Source: Bradyrhizobium sp. (GTDB lineage: Bacteria > Pseudomonadota > Alphaproteobacteria > Rhizobiales > Xanthobacteraceae). From it: a stretch of DNA of 33,102 nt. The notes under the pieces were generated by a model. It did not search any database, was not told where the DNA came from, and was given only the letters and a program-made list of their open reading frames with translations. Where the stretch lies: assembly GCF_016213215.1 (NCBI RefSeq), contig NZ_JACRAW010000157.1, positions 1 through 33,102 of the forward strand. Direction: 5' to 3'. The translations under genes were made by a program, and so were the position numbers. This document shows, piece by piece, positions 23,915-31,428 of the stretch (the first letter of the stretch is position 1; each line of letters starts with the position of its first letter).

Positions 23915-25584
23915 TGGCGCGTCCGGACGAACTGGTGTTTGCGCCTCTCGGAGGCGTCGGTGAAATCGGCATGAACCTGTCGATCTACGGGATCGGCAAT
24001 CGGCATCAGCGGTCCTGGATGGCGATCGATCTGGGCGTCTTCTTCGGCGACGAAGAGCATCTGCCCGGCATCGATCTTGTCATGCCGGACGTCAGCTTCC
24101 TCGAAAAGGAGCGCAAGAACCTGGTCGGGCTCGTGCTCACCCACGCCCATGAAGACCATTTCGGCGCCATCATCGATCTCTGGCCGAAGCTGCAATGCCC
24201 GATCTATGCGACCAGGTTCAGCGCGGCGCTGTTCGAGGCCAAGTGCCAGTCCGAGCGAAACCCGCCGAAGATTCCGGTCACCGTGGTGCCGTCTGGCGGA
24301 CGGGTCGACATCGGCCCGTTCAATGTCGAGTTCATTCCCGTCGCGCATTCCATTCCCGAAGCGCACGCTCTGGCGATCCACACCGAGATCGGCACGGTGC
24401 TGCATACGGGAGACTGGAAGATCGATCCGACGCCGATCATCGGCCCTCCGACCGACGAGCGGCGGCTACGCGAGTTGGGCGATGCCGGCCTGCTGGCGCT
24501 GATCGGCGATTCCACCAACGCTGTGCGCGAGGGACGCTCGCCTTCGGAAGCCGATGTGGCGACGACGATTGCCGAACTGGTGAAAGCGGCGAAGGGCCGC
24601 GTGGCGGTTACCACTTTCGCCTCGAACGTGGCGCGGATAAGGGCGGTGGCCGATGCCGCGAGGGCCGCGGACCGCGAGGTCGTCGTGGTCGGGCGGGCGA
24701 TGGATCGCGTAGTGCAGGTCGCACGCGAGACCGGCCATCTCAAGGGCGTGCAGAATTTCCGCAGCACCGACGTCTACGGTCATTTTCCCGCGGACAAGGT
24801 GCTGGCCCTGTGCACCGGGAGCCAGGGCGAACCGCGCGCGGCGCTCGCGCGCATTGCCAACGACGATCACCCGGAGATCACGCTGAACAAGGGCGACTGC
24901 GTGATCTTTTCCTCCCGCACGATTCCCGGGAACGAGAAGGCGGTGGGCTCGATCATCAACGATCTGGTTGCGCAGGGCGTCGAGATCATCACCGACCGCA
25001 CCCACCTCGTGCACGTATCCGGCCATCCGCGTCGCGACGAGTTGCGCGAACTGATCGCCTGGACGAAGCCGCAGCTCCTGATTCCGGTTCACGGCGAGGC
25101 CTTGCATCTTCACGAGCACGCCAAGCTGGCGCGCGAGGCCGGCGTGCCTCGCGTCCTGGTCTGCCGCAATGGAGATCTCGTGAAGCTCGGACCGGGGCAG
25201 CCGGGGATCGTCGACGAACTGCCCGCCGGCCGGCTTTACAAGGACGGCAATATCCTCGAGGACGCCAAATCGCGCGCCGTGGTCGAGCGCCGGCGGATGG
25301 CGTTTGCCGGCTGCGTTTTCGTGGCGATCGCGATGACAGAGCAGGGCGAGCTGGCGGAGGATCCGGAGGTTGATCTTGTCGGCATCCCCGAGAAGAATGG
25401 TGCGGGCGAAGCGCTCGACGAGATCGTGTTCGACGTCGTGGTGTCGACGGTGGAAGGCCTGCCGCGACCGCGGCGGCGCGACCCGGACGCGCTTTCGGAG
25501 TCGGTTCGCCGCGCGGTGCGCGCCGCCATCAACGAACACTGGGGCAAGAAACCGCTCTGTCTTGTCCACGCAATAATGGTCTGA
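23914..25584 (+). CDS. rnj: Ribonuclease J (metallo-beta-lactamase/beta-CASP)
   Basis: A 556-aa RNase that processes and degrades mRNA and rRNA, with 5'-3' exonuclease and endonuclease activity in this family. The zinc site motif THAHEDH (His77, His79, Asp81, His82) lies in the metallo-beta-lactamase core, followed by HTGDWKIDP and GDSTNAVREG. The beta-CASP region has CTGSQGEPRAALARI and HVSGHPRRDELRELI; VHGEALHLHEHAKLA follows. The C-terminal domain ends NEHWGKKPLCLVHAIMV, as in alphaproteobacterial RNase J. The ATG has AGGAGCAGCGTG upstream and overlaps the birA stop. RNase J coexists with RNase E in many alphaproteobacteria. Confidence 0.95.
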   Translation: MARPDELVFAPLGGVGEIGMNLSIYGIGNRHQRSWMAIDLGVFFGDEEHLPGIDLVMPDVSFLEKERKNLVGLVLTHAHEDHFGAIIDLWPKLQCPIYATRFSAALFEAKCQSERNPPKIPVTVVPSGGRVDIGPFNVEFIPVAHSIPEAHALAIHTEIGTVLHTGDWKIDPTPIIGPPTDERRLRELGDAGLLALIGDSTNAVREGRSPSEADVATTIAELVKAAKGRVAVTTFASNVARIRAVADAARAADREVVVVGRAMDRVVQVARETGHLKGVQNFRSTDVYGHFPADKVLALCTGSQGEPRAALARIANDDHPEITLNKGDCVIFSSRTIPGNEKAVGSIINDLVAQGVEIITDRTHLVHVSGHPRRDELRELIAWTKPQLLIPVHGEALHLHEHAKLAREAGVPRVLVCRNGDLVKLGPGQPGIVDELPAGRLYKDGNILEDAKSRAVVERRRMAFAGCVFVAIAMTEQGELAEDPEVDLVGIPEKNGAGEALDEIVFDVVVSTVEGLPRPRRRDPDALSESVRRAVRAAINEHWGKKPLCLVHAIMV

Positions 25585-25595
25585 GGGAGAATGAC

Positions 25596-26000
25596 ATGCT
25601 GGGCCGGCTCAATCACGTCGCGATCGCGGTGAAGGATGCCAGGAAGGCCGCCAGAATCTATGGCGCCGCCTTCGCGGCGCAGATCTCGGATGCGGTGCCG
25701 CTGCCGGAGCACGGCGTAACCACCGTGTTCGTCACGCTGCCGAATACCAAGATCGAGTTTATCGAGCCGCTCGGCGAGGCCTCGCCGATTGCGAAATTCC
25801 TGGAGCGCAATGCCGACGGCGGAATCCACCACCTCTGCTACGAGGTGGCCGACATCATTGCCTCGCGCGATACGCTGATCAAGGAAGGCGCGCGGGTACT
25901 CGGCGACGGCACCCCGAAGATCGGCGCGCACGGCAAGCCGGTGCTGTTTCTGCACCCGAAGGATTTTTCCGGCGCCTTGGTCGAGATCGAACAGGCCTGA
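25596..26000 (+). CDS. mce: Methylmalonyl-CoA epimerase
   Basis: A 134-aa glyoxalase-fold enzyme that interconverts (S)- and (R)-methylmalonyl-CoA, feeding propionyl-CoA carbon to methylmalonyl-CoA mutase. Two vicinal-oxygen-chelate half-modules are visible: NHVAIAVKD (metal ligand His7) and GGIHHLCYEVADI (His78/His79), with FLHPKDFSGALVEIEQ carrying the C-terminal Glu130 ligand. The length is typical. An excellent ribosome-binding site (GAGGGAGAATGAC) and an 11-base gap place it in the same transcript as rnj. No mutase gene is in the window. Confidence 0.94.
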   Translation: MLGRLNHVAIAVKDARKAARIYGAAFAAQISDAVPLPEHGVTTVFVTLPNTKIEFIEPLGEASPIAKFLERNADGGIHHLCYEVADIIASRDTLIKEGARVLGDGTPKIGAHGKPVLFLHPKDFSGALVEIEQA

Positions 26001-26006
26001 CGCAAC

Positions 26007-26282
26007 ATGGTCTACCAGGTCACCACCGCGCTCGCGATCTACTTCGTGCTGTGGTGGGTCACGCTGTTCGTGACGCTTCCTTTCGGTGTGCGGAGCCAGC
26101 ACGAAGACGGCGAAGGCGCCCCAGGTACCGATCCGGGTGCGCCGATCATGGCGCGGATGGGCCGCAAGCTGATCTGGACCACCTTGATTTCGGCGGCTGT
26201 TTTCGCGGTTGGCGCGAGCGCGTATCATGCCGGTTATCTTTCGATAGAGCGCCTTTCGAAACTGATGGGAACGCCGTACTGA
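26007..26282 (+). CDS. DUF1467 family inner-membrane protein
   Basis: A 91-aa protein with two transmembrane helices (about residues 5-27 and 56-77). The conserved first-helix pattern YFVLWWVTLFVTLPFGVRSQ is diagnostic for DUF1467, an alphaproteobacterial family of unknown function. The linker (EDGEGAPGTDPGAP) ends with a basic stretch before helix 2. It sits 6 bases after mce. This mce-DUF1467-proS neighbourhood is, from memory, common in Rhizobiales, but here proS is displaced by about 2.5 kb. Confidence 0.92.
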   Translation: MVYQVTTALAIYFVLWWVTLFVTLPFGVRSQHEDGEGAPGTDPGAPIMARMGRKLIWTTLISAAVFAVGASAYHAGYLSIERLSKLMGTPY

Positions 26283-26314
26283 GCGCACCGGGTGCGCGGC
26301 GAAGGGGGGAAGCC

Positions 26315-26668
26315 ATGACGTCGCAGAGGGTGATTGCCGCGCTCCTGGTTCTGGTCATCGCGGCCTTAGGCGCTGCGTTCTACATCGACTGGAAGATGAC
26401 CGTGCAGTTGCGGACCATGAAGGCTTTCGTCGAGGGCTATGTCTTCAACGAGGCGGTCGCCGCATGCGAGAGGGCGCAGAGTTCGACGCCCTTCAAGTGG
26501 AACGGCGGCAAGAACACGGCGGTCGTCGGCCTGAACTCGGTGAAGCTCGACAAGTACACGGTGATTGCGAGCTACACGCTCGTCGCCGACAGCGTCTATT
26601 GCGACTACGATCCGGTCAAGCGAAAGGCGGAAATCGGCTCGAACTTCCTGGAGCGGGAGTCGTTCTAA
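26315..26668 (+). CDS. Membrane-anchored hypothetical protein (117 aa)
   Basis: The function is unknown. An N-terminal hydrophobic helix (residues 6-24, VIAALLVLVIAALGAAFYI) is followed by a soluble domain of about 90 residues, probably periplasmic, with two cysteines (in AAACERAQ and VYCDYD) that could pair. The start at 26315 is supported by GAAGGGGGGAAGCC; the frame is open further upstream into the DUF1467 gene, but that part is a shadow. It is the last gene of the long co-directional run that begins with nuoA (32-base gap from the preceding gene). No plus-strand terminator with a T-tract is visible after it. Confidence 0.8.
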   Translation: MTSQRVIAALLVLVIAALGAAFYIDWKMTVQLRTMKAFVEGYVFNEAVAACERAQSSTPFKWNGGKNTAVVGLNSVKLDKYTVIASYTLVADSVYCDYDPVKRKAEIGSNFLERESF

Positions 26669-26752
26669 CTGCGGCCGTGGGGCAAAGTCAGTGAATCTCG
26701 CGCAATAGTTGCTGCGAACGTCTTCTCGGCACTGCGCGCAGCATGTCACGGA

Positions 26753-26784
26753 CAAAAAAAGAGCAGGGCTCCTTAGCCCTGCTC
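26753..26784 (-). terminator. Strong intrinsic terminator on the minus strand
   Basis: A perfect 10-bp stem GAGCAGGGCT/AGCCCTGCTC with a 4-base loop is followed, on the minus strand only, by TTTTTTTG. This is the best intrinsic terminator in the window. It cannot end a plus-strand transcript efficiently because the other side reads CGAAACTG. No minus-strand gene is annotated upstream of it. Confidence 0.9.
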
Positions 26785-26990
26785 CGAAACTGTGTCGACC
26801 CGATTGTCCCCGAAAATTGCAGTTTGATCTTATTGACGGGGCGACGCTGCGTTTTGCGCGTCAGGGGCTCCTCCCGAGACTTGGACCACCAGACTTCGAC
26901 CTTACGGCCGGCCTGAGTTTTGAATGCTAGATGAACTTTTTGGGTTTGTCATCATTTTTGGCAATGAATGTTCAAAATTCGAGCAGTTCA
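26785..26990 (-). ncRNA. Candidate small RNA or tiny-ORF transcript ending at the orphan terminator
   Basis: Inferred only from the strong minus-strand terminator at 26753-26784 and the absence of any longer gene between it and the plus-strand copper genes. The 5' end is unknown. TTGAAC and ATGACA, 17 bases apart near 26950-26980 on the minus strand, are a weak possible promoter. No known RNA family was recognised. A 17-codon frame (MMTNPKSSSSIQNSGRP) lies within it. The right boundary given here is approximate. Confidence 0.3.
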
Positions 26991-27170
26991 CGAAATGATC
27001 TTTGATTTGGGCAGGCAAGGCGACCGCCGCTTGTTCGAGCTCCTAAACGTGTGCATGTCTGCATACATAAGACAATCTGGGGTTGTTTTCGTGTATGTTC
27101 GCCCCAAATGCGCATCTCGACTTGCGGCGACGTCGGTGTTTAGCTAAGGGCGGGTTGGGTGGTTTCCCGG

Positions 27171-27539
27171 ATGCGCTCGCAGCTGCAAAAATTCCTACCG
27201 ATCGTTCTGATCGCGCTGGCGATGCAGATTCTGGCGCCCGTCGCGGCCTGTTGGGCGTCGGCCATTGCCGCTTCGGATCCGCTGCAAAACGCGGTCATCT
27301 GTCACGACAGTTCGGTCTCGGGGCAATCCGAGCAACCGGGTGAACAGGCCGCGCACGCTGCGAGCTGTTCGATCTGCTGTCTTGCCCAGGCGAATGCGTG
27401 GCTCAATGCCCCGCAGCCCGGCGTCACGATATCCCTCCGACATGCCGACCGCGTGGTCTGGCACTCTGTCGCCTCCGGCCTCGACGTTTCGCGCGTCGGA
27501 TCAAACGCGCAGGCGCGCGCGCCGCCCCGCATCTCCTGA
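27171..27539 (+). CDS. DUF2946 family protein (copper-associated, secreted)
   Basis: A 122-aa exported protein. The N-terminal signal or anchor segment (residues 8-28, FLPIVLIALAMQILAPVAACW) is followed by a hydrophilic region containing the family's cysteine motif SCSICC (Cys66, Cys69, Cys70) and His45 in ICHD. DUF2946 proteins are frequently encoded beside copper chaperones and TonB receptors, and a copper link fits the neighbour at 27754; the biochemical role is unproven. ATG 27171 is preferred for its direct run into the signal peptide; GTG 27159 in the same frame is an alternative. No obvious ribosome-binding site is close to either. Confidence 0.78.
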   Translation: MRSQLQKFLPIVLIALAMQILAPVAACWASAIAASDPLQNAVICHDSSVSGQSEQPGEQAAHAASCSICCLAQANAWLNAPQPGVTISLRHADRVVWHSVASGLDVSRVGSNAQARAPPRIS

Positions 27540-27676
27540 CCGCGTCGCGATCGCTCCGGTTCGCGCCGCCGGTGAAGAACGTCCTCGATCAGGCCATGTT
27601 GCGGCCAGCATCGGGAAGTTCACATGTGCGCGCCTGTTTTCCGCGCTGCTCGTCAACCCGCACCAACCATTCCCCG

Positions 27677-27712
27677 CAGAACCTATGCGCCTGTTGCGAA
27701 AGAAAGGTTCTG
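27677..27712. promoter_or_regulatory. Inverted repeat between the two copper genes
   Basis: CAGAACCT and AGGTTCTG form a perfect 8-bp inverted repeat with a 20-base spacer, 42 bases upstream of the PCuAC start. It could be an operator or an mRNA hairpin; no T-tract follows. Confidence 0.35.
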
Positions 27713-27753
27713 AACCCGGTGAAATCACTGCAACAAAGGACAAGGAGCTTCCC

Positions 27754-28290
27754 ATGAAACGTCTATTCGCCGGCCTTGCGAGTGCCATCCTGCTCGCCGG
27801 CACACTCACTGCTTCCGCCCAGGCCCAGGAGATCAAAGCCGGCGACCTCGTCATCTCGCAGGCATGGACGCGCGCTACGCCGGGCGGCGCCAAGGTCGGC
27901 GGCGGTTACGTCACAATCGAGAACAAGGGGAAGGCGCCGGATCGGCTGGTGGCTGGATCGGCCGACGTGGCCGGCAGGGTCGAGATCCACGAAATGGCGA
28001 CGACCAACGGCGTGATGACGATGCGCGCGCTCGACAAGGGTCTCGCTATCGAGCCCGGCAAGACCGTGAAGCTGGCGCCAGGCGGCTACCACTTGATGCT
28101 GATGGAGCTCAAGAGCCCGCTCAAGCAGGGCGACAAGGTCCCGGTGACGCTCCAGTTCGAGAAAGCCGGCAAGGTCAGCGTCAGCCTCGATGTTCAGGGC
28201 GTGGGCGCACAAGGGCCTGCTGGTGCGGCCGAGCATGGCGACAAGATGCAGATGCAAGAGCCGCACGATCATTCCGGCATGAAAAAGTGA
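27754..28290 (+). CDS. Periplasmic copper chaperone PCuAC family protein
   Basis: A 178-aa periplasmic protein that binds Cu(I) and delivers it to the Cu-A or Cu-B centre of cytochrome oxidase in characterised relatives. The signal peptide covers residues 1-24 (cleavage near AQA-QE). The family's H(M)X10MX21HXM-type site is visible: His79 and Met81 in IHEMATTNG, Met88/Met90, then His113, Met115 and Met117 in YHLMLMEL. The C-terminal tail is extra-rich in Met and His (HGDKMQMQEPHDHSGMKK), probably a second copper site. The ribosome-binding site AAGGAG is strong. It lies 214 bases after DUF2946, same strand. A poorly paired hairpin follows. Confidence 0.92.
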   Translation: MKRLFAGLASAILLAGTLTASAQAQEIKAGDLVISQAWTRATPGGAKVGGGYVTIENKGKAPDRLVAGSADVAGRVEIHEMATTNGVMTMRALDKGLAIEPGKTVKLAPGGYHLMLMELKSPLKQGDKVPVTLQFEKAGKVSVSLDVQGVGAQGPAGAAEHGDKMQMQEPHDHSGMKK

Positions 28291-28329
28291 GGCGGAAGAG
28301 GACAATCCAAGGCTAAGTAGATCCGTTCG

Positions 28330-28363
28330 CTCCTTGAGCGCCATGCATCAGGCGCTCTTGGAG
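28330..28363 (+). terminator. Imperfect hairpin after the PCuAC gene
   Basis: CTCCTTGAGCGCC pairs with GGCGCTCTTGGAG through a 7-bp stem, a 2-base internal loop and 4 outer pairs, 40 bases after the stop. There is no T-tract; a terminator role is plausible. Confidence 0.45.
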
Positions 28364-28758
28364 TGACCTTCGTAATCCAGCGGAGCGAAGGCGAGGGCAT
28401 GCGTGTCATTGCACTCACCATCGATCAGATCCGGTGAGACCAGGATAAAACCCGATCGCCGCACTTGGCGGCAGGTGGGTCTGCGGAGTTGGCTGGAACG
28501 GAACTGAGCCGCCACTGGGGCGGGCAAGGCCTGATCGCGAGAGGGGCCGATGCCGAGGTCGGCACAGGGCGAGCAGCCGTAATGGAAGACGGTCGCCCGA
28601 TCGAATTGGTTGCCCGAATCCGGCTTCGCGAGGAGGTCAGCCGATGAGAGAAATGGCAGGAATTTCGCCACTTTAGCGGCTTTTTCTAATTCCCGGCCTT
28701 GTGTTTTCGGGTCCAATCCGGTTTGACTGCGGGCCCCACTGATTCTCTGGGTGCTCCC
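28364..28758. other. Intergenic region upstream of proS
   Basis: About 400 bases without a supported gene. A 60-codon plus-strand frame at 28465-28647 starts at TTG without a ribosome-binding site. The minus strand is open from 29058 through to 28348, mostly as the shadow of proS. A weak hairpin followed by TTTTT lies at 28667-28685. No T-box or other leader element known for tRNA synthetase genes was recognised. Confidence 0.45.
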
Positions 28759-30078
28759 ATGCGGTTGTCGCGGTTCTTCCTCCCCATCCTGAAGGAAAAT
28801 CCCAAAGAGGCGGAGATTGTCTCGCACCGCCTGATGCTCCGCGCCGGCATGATGCGGCAGGAGGCCGCCGGCATCTACGCCTGGCTGCCGCTCGGATTCC
28901 GCGTCCTGAAGAAAATCGAGCAGATCGTTCGTGAGGAGCAGGATCGCGCAGGGGCGATCGAGTTGCTGATGCCGACGCTGCAGCTTGCCGATCTCTGGCG
29001 CGAAAGCGGCCGCTATGATGCTTACGGACCGGAGATGCTGCGCATCAGCGACCGGCACAAGCGAGAGCTCCTCTATGGGCCGACCAACGAGGAAATGATC
29101 ACGGAGATCTTCCGCGCCTATGTGAAGTCCTACAAGAACCTACCGCTGAATCTGTACCACATCCAGTGGAAGTTCCGCGATGAGCAGCGCCCGCGCTTCG
29201 GCGTCATGCGGGGGCGCGAATTCCTGATGAAGGACGCCTATTCGTTCGACCTGAACGAAGCGGCCGCGCGGGTTTCCTACAACAAGATGTTCGTGGCCTA
29301 TTTGCGTACCTTTGCGCGGATGGGCCTCAAGGCGATCCCGATGCGCGCCGAAACCGGTCCGATCGGCGGCGATCTCAGCCACGAGTTCATCGTGCTGGCC
29401 GAGACCGGCGAGTCGGGCGTGTACTGCAATCGCGACGTGCTGGAGCTCCCGGTGCCTGGCGAGGACGTCGACTACGACGGCGACCTCACGCCGGTCATCA
29501 AGCAGTGGACCTCGCTTTATGCCGCGACTGAGGACGTTCACGACGCCGCGCGGTTCGAGCGCGAGGTGCCGGAGGACAAGCGCGTGCACACCCGTGGCAT
29601 CGAGGTGGGCCAGATCTTTTATTTCGGCACCAAATACTCCGACTCCATGAAGGCCCTGGTCGCGGGACCCGACGGTGTGGAAGTCCCGATTCACGGCGGC
29701 TCGTACGGTGTCGGCGTGTCGCGCCTGGTCGGCGCGATCATCGAGGCGTGCCACGACGATGCCGGCATAAAGTGGCCGGAAAGCGTCGCGCCGTTCACGG
29801 CCGTGATCCTGAACCTGAAGCAGGGCGATGAGGCCGTCGATGCCGCCTGCGAAAAGCTCTACCGCGACTTCAAGGCCAAGGGCGTCGATGTGCTTTATGA
29901 CGATACCGACCAGCGCGCCGGTGCCAAATTCGCCGCCGCCGACCTGATCGGCATTCCCTGGCAGATCATGGTCGGGCCAAAGGGCCTCAGCGAGGGTAAG
30001 GTCGAGATCAAACGGCGCAGTGACGGATCGCGTGAGACCATGTCTCCCGCGGACGCGGTCGCGCGCCTAGCCGGTTGA
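28759..30078 (+). CDS. proS: Prolyl-tRNA synthetase, short alphaproteobacterial type
   Basis: A 439-aa class II aminoacyl-tRNA synthetase that charges tRNA-Pro. Motif 2 (FRDEQRPRFGVMRGREF, about residues 140-156) is followed directly by FLMKDAYSFD. The TxE-type active-site region is PTNEEMITEIF, and motif 3 is GGSYGVGVSRLVGA (Arg322). The C-terminal anticodon-binding domain follows to AVARLAG. The roughly 180-residue editing insert of E. coli ProS (572 aa) is absent, as normal for alphaproteobacteria. Such enzymes rely on a separate ProXp/YbaK-type protein to clear Ala-tRNA-Pro; none is in this window. The ATG at 28759 begins the family-typical RLSRFFLPI; the ribosome-binding site is weak. 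Confidence 0.96.
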   Translation: MRLSRFFLPILKENPKEAEIVSHRLMLRAGMMRQEAAGIYAWLPLGFRVLKKIEQIVREEQDRAGAIELLMPTLQLADLWRESGRYDAYGPEMLRISDRHKRELLYGPTNEEMITEIFRAYVKSYKNLPLNLYHIQWKFRDEQRPRFGVMRGREFLMKDAYSFDLNEAAARVSYNKMFVAYLRTFARMGLKAIPMRAETGPIGGDLSHEFIVLAETGESGVYCNRDVLELPVPGEDVDYDGDLTPVIKQWTSLYAATEDVHDAARFEREVPEDKRVHTRGIEVGQIFYFGTKYSDSMKALVAGPDGVEVPIHGGSYGVGVSRLVGAIIEACHDDAGIKWPESVAPFTAVILNLKQGDEAVDAACEKLYRDFKAKGVDVLYDDTDQRAGAKFAAADLIGIPWQIMVGPKGLSEGKVEIKRRSDGSRETMSPADAVARLAG

Positions 30079-30147
30079 GGCTTTATCCACCGCATTCGAA
30101 GCGGCCATTCCGGCCACAATTGGCCCGAATCATGGGATTATCGTTTG

Positions 30148-31428
30148 ATGGATGAGACCATGAGCGAAACCCTGCAAACTGCGCCATTCGCGCCCTTCGA
30201 ATGGATGCTGTCGCTGCGCTATTTGCGGGCGCGCCGGAAGGAAGGTTTCATTTCGGTCATCGCCGGGTTTTCCTTTCTCGGTATCATGCTTGGCGTGGCC
30301 ACGTTGATCATCGTCATGGCCGTCATGAACGGCTTTCGCAAAGAGCTGCTCGACAAAATTCTGGGACTTAATGGTCATCTCCTGGTGCAGCCGCTTGAAT
30401 CGCCGCTCACCGACTGGAAGGACGTGGCCGAGCGCGTCAGCCACGTGCAGGGCGTTCGTCTCGCTGCACCCGTCGTCGACGGGCAAGCGCTGGCTTCGTC
30501 GCCCTTCAACGCGTCGGGCGTATTGGTGCGTGGCATGCGCGCCGCCGACCTGAACAACCTCACCTCCATTGCCAAGAACGTCAGGCAGGGCTCGCTCGAA
30601 GGATTCGACGAGGGGCAGGGGGTCGCCATCGGCCGCCGGTTGGCGGATCAATTGTCGCTGCATGCCGGCGACACTCTCACATTGGTTGCTCCGCGCGGCG
30701 CGGTGACGCCGATGGGCACGACGCCGCGGATAAAGCCCTACAAGATAACGGCCGTGTTCGAGATCGGCATGTCGGAATACGATGCGGGCTTCGTGTTCAT
30801 GCCGCTGCCGGAGGCGCAGGCCTATTTCAACCGCAACAACGACGTCACCGCGATCGAGGTCTTCACAACCAATCCCGACCGGATCGACACCTTCCGCAAA
30901 TTGGTGACGGAATCGGCCGGGCGCCCAGTGTTCCTGGTCGACTGGCGACAGCGCAACTCGACGTTCTTCAATGCGCTGCAGGTCGAGCGCAATGTGATGT
31001 TCCTGATCCTGACGATGATCGTGCTGGTCGCGGCGCTCAACATCATCTCCGGCTTGATCATGCTGGTGAAGGACAAGGGCAGCGACATCGCGATTATGCG
31101 CACCATGGGCGCCTCGCAGGGCTCGATCATGCGCATCTTCCTGATTACCGGTGCGGCGATCGGGGTGGTTGGCACGCTGACTGGCCTGATCGTCGGCCTG
31201 ATCATCTGCCTCAACATTGAATCCATCCGGCAGTTTCTGTCGTGGCTCACCAGTACCGAGTTGTTTCCGCCCGAACTCTATTTTCTGTCCCGCCTGCCGG
31301 CCGAAATCGATGTCGGCGAAACCAGCGCAGTCGTGATCATGGCGCTGACGCTATCGTTCCTTGCGACCCTGTACCCATCGTGGCGCGCCGCGCGCCTCGA
31401 TCCCGTCGAAGCGCTTCGGTATGAGTGA
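30148..31428 (+). CDS. lolC: Lipoprotein-releasing ABC transporter permease (LolC/LolE family)
   Basis: A 426-aa inner-membrane permease that, with the ATPase LolD, extracts mature lipoproteins and passes them to LolA. The topology is typical: helix 1 at about 34-60 (FISVIAGFSFLGIMLGVATL), a large periplasmic domain, then helices at about 282-310, 330-360 and 394-412 forming the FtsX core. KDKGSDIAIMRTMGASQGSI is the cytoplasmic coupling region. Alphaproteobacteria usually have one permease gene used as a homodimer, so C versus E cannot be assigned. ATG 30148 is chosen; ATG 30160 is possible, and neither has a strong ribosome-binding site. The end overlaps lolD by 8 bases. Confidence 0.93.
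   Translation: MDETMSETLQTAPFAPFEWMLSLRYLRARRKEGFISVIAGFSFLGIMLGVATLIIVMAVMNGFRKELLDKILGLNGHLLVQPLESPLTDWKDVAERVSHVQGVRLAAPVVDGQALASSPFNASGVLVRGMRAADLNNLTSIAKNVRQGSLEGFDEGQGVAIGRRLADQLSLHAGDTLTLVAPRGAVTPMGTTPRIKPYKITAVFEIGMSEYDAGFVFMPLPEAQAYFNRNNDVTAIEVFTTNPDRIDTFRKLVTESAGRPVFLVDWRQRNSTFFNALQVERNVMFLILTMIVLVAALNIISGLIMLVKDKGSDIAIMRTMGASQGSIMRIFLITGAAIGVVGTLTGLIVGLIICLNIESIRQFLSWLTSTELFPPELYFLSRLPAEIDVGETSAVVIMALTLSFLATLYPSWRAARLDPVEALRYE

Larger units (their letters stand above)
26669..27170. other. Gene-poor region with an orphan minus-strand terminator
   Basis: About 500 bases without a convincing protein gene. The left part holds the terminator at 26753-26784. The middle (about 26930-27000) is clearly AT-richer than the surroundings. 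GGCCGGCC at 26907-26914 is an 8-base palindrome. The short minus-strand frames seen here have 17-22 codons and no known product. The right end must contain the promoter of the copper-related genes. Confidence 0.5.

Noticed and set aside
26709..26930. A 73-codon plus-strand frame over the orphan terminator
   Set aside because: It runs through the hairpin and has no ribosome-binding site or recognisable family.
28465..28647. A 60-codon plus-strand frame upstream of proS
   Set aside because: TTG start, no ribosome-binding site and no family resemblance.
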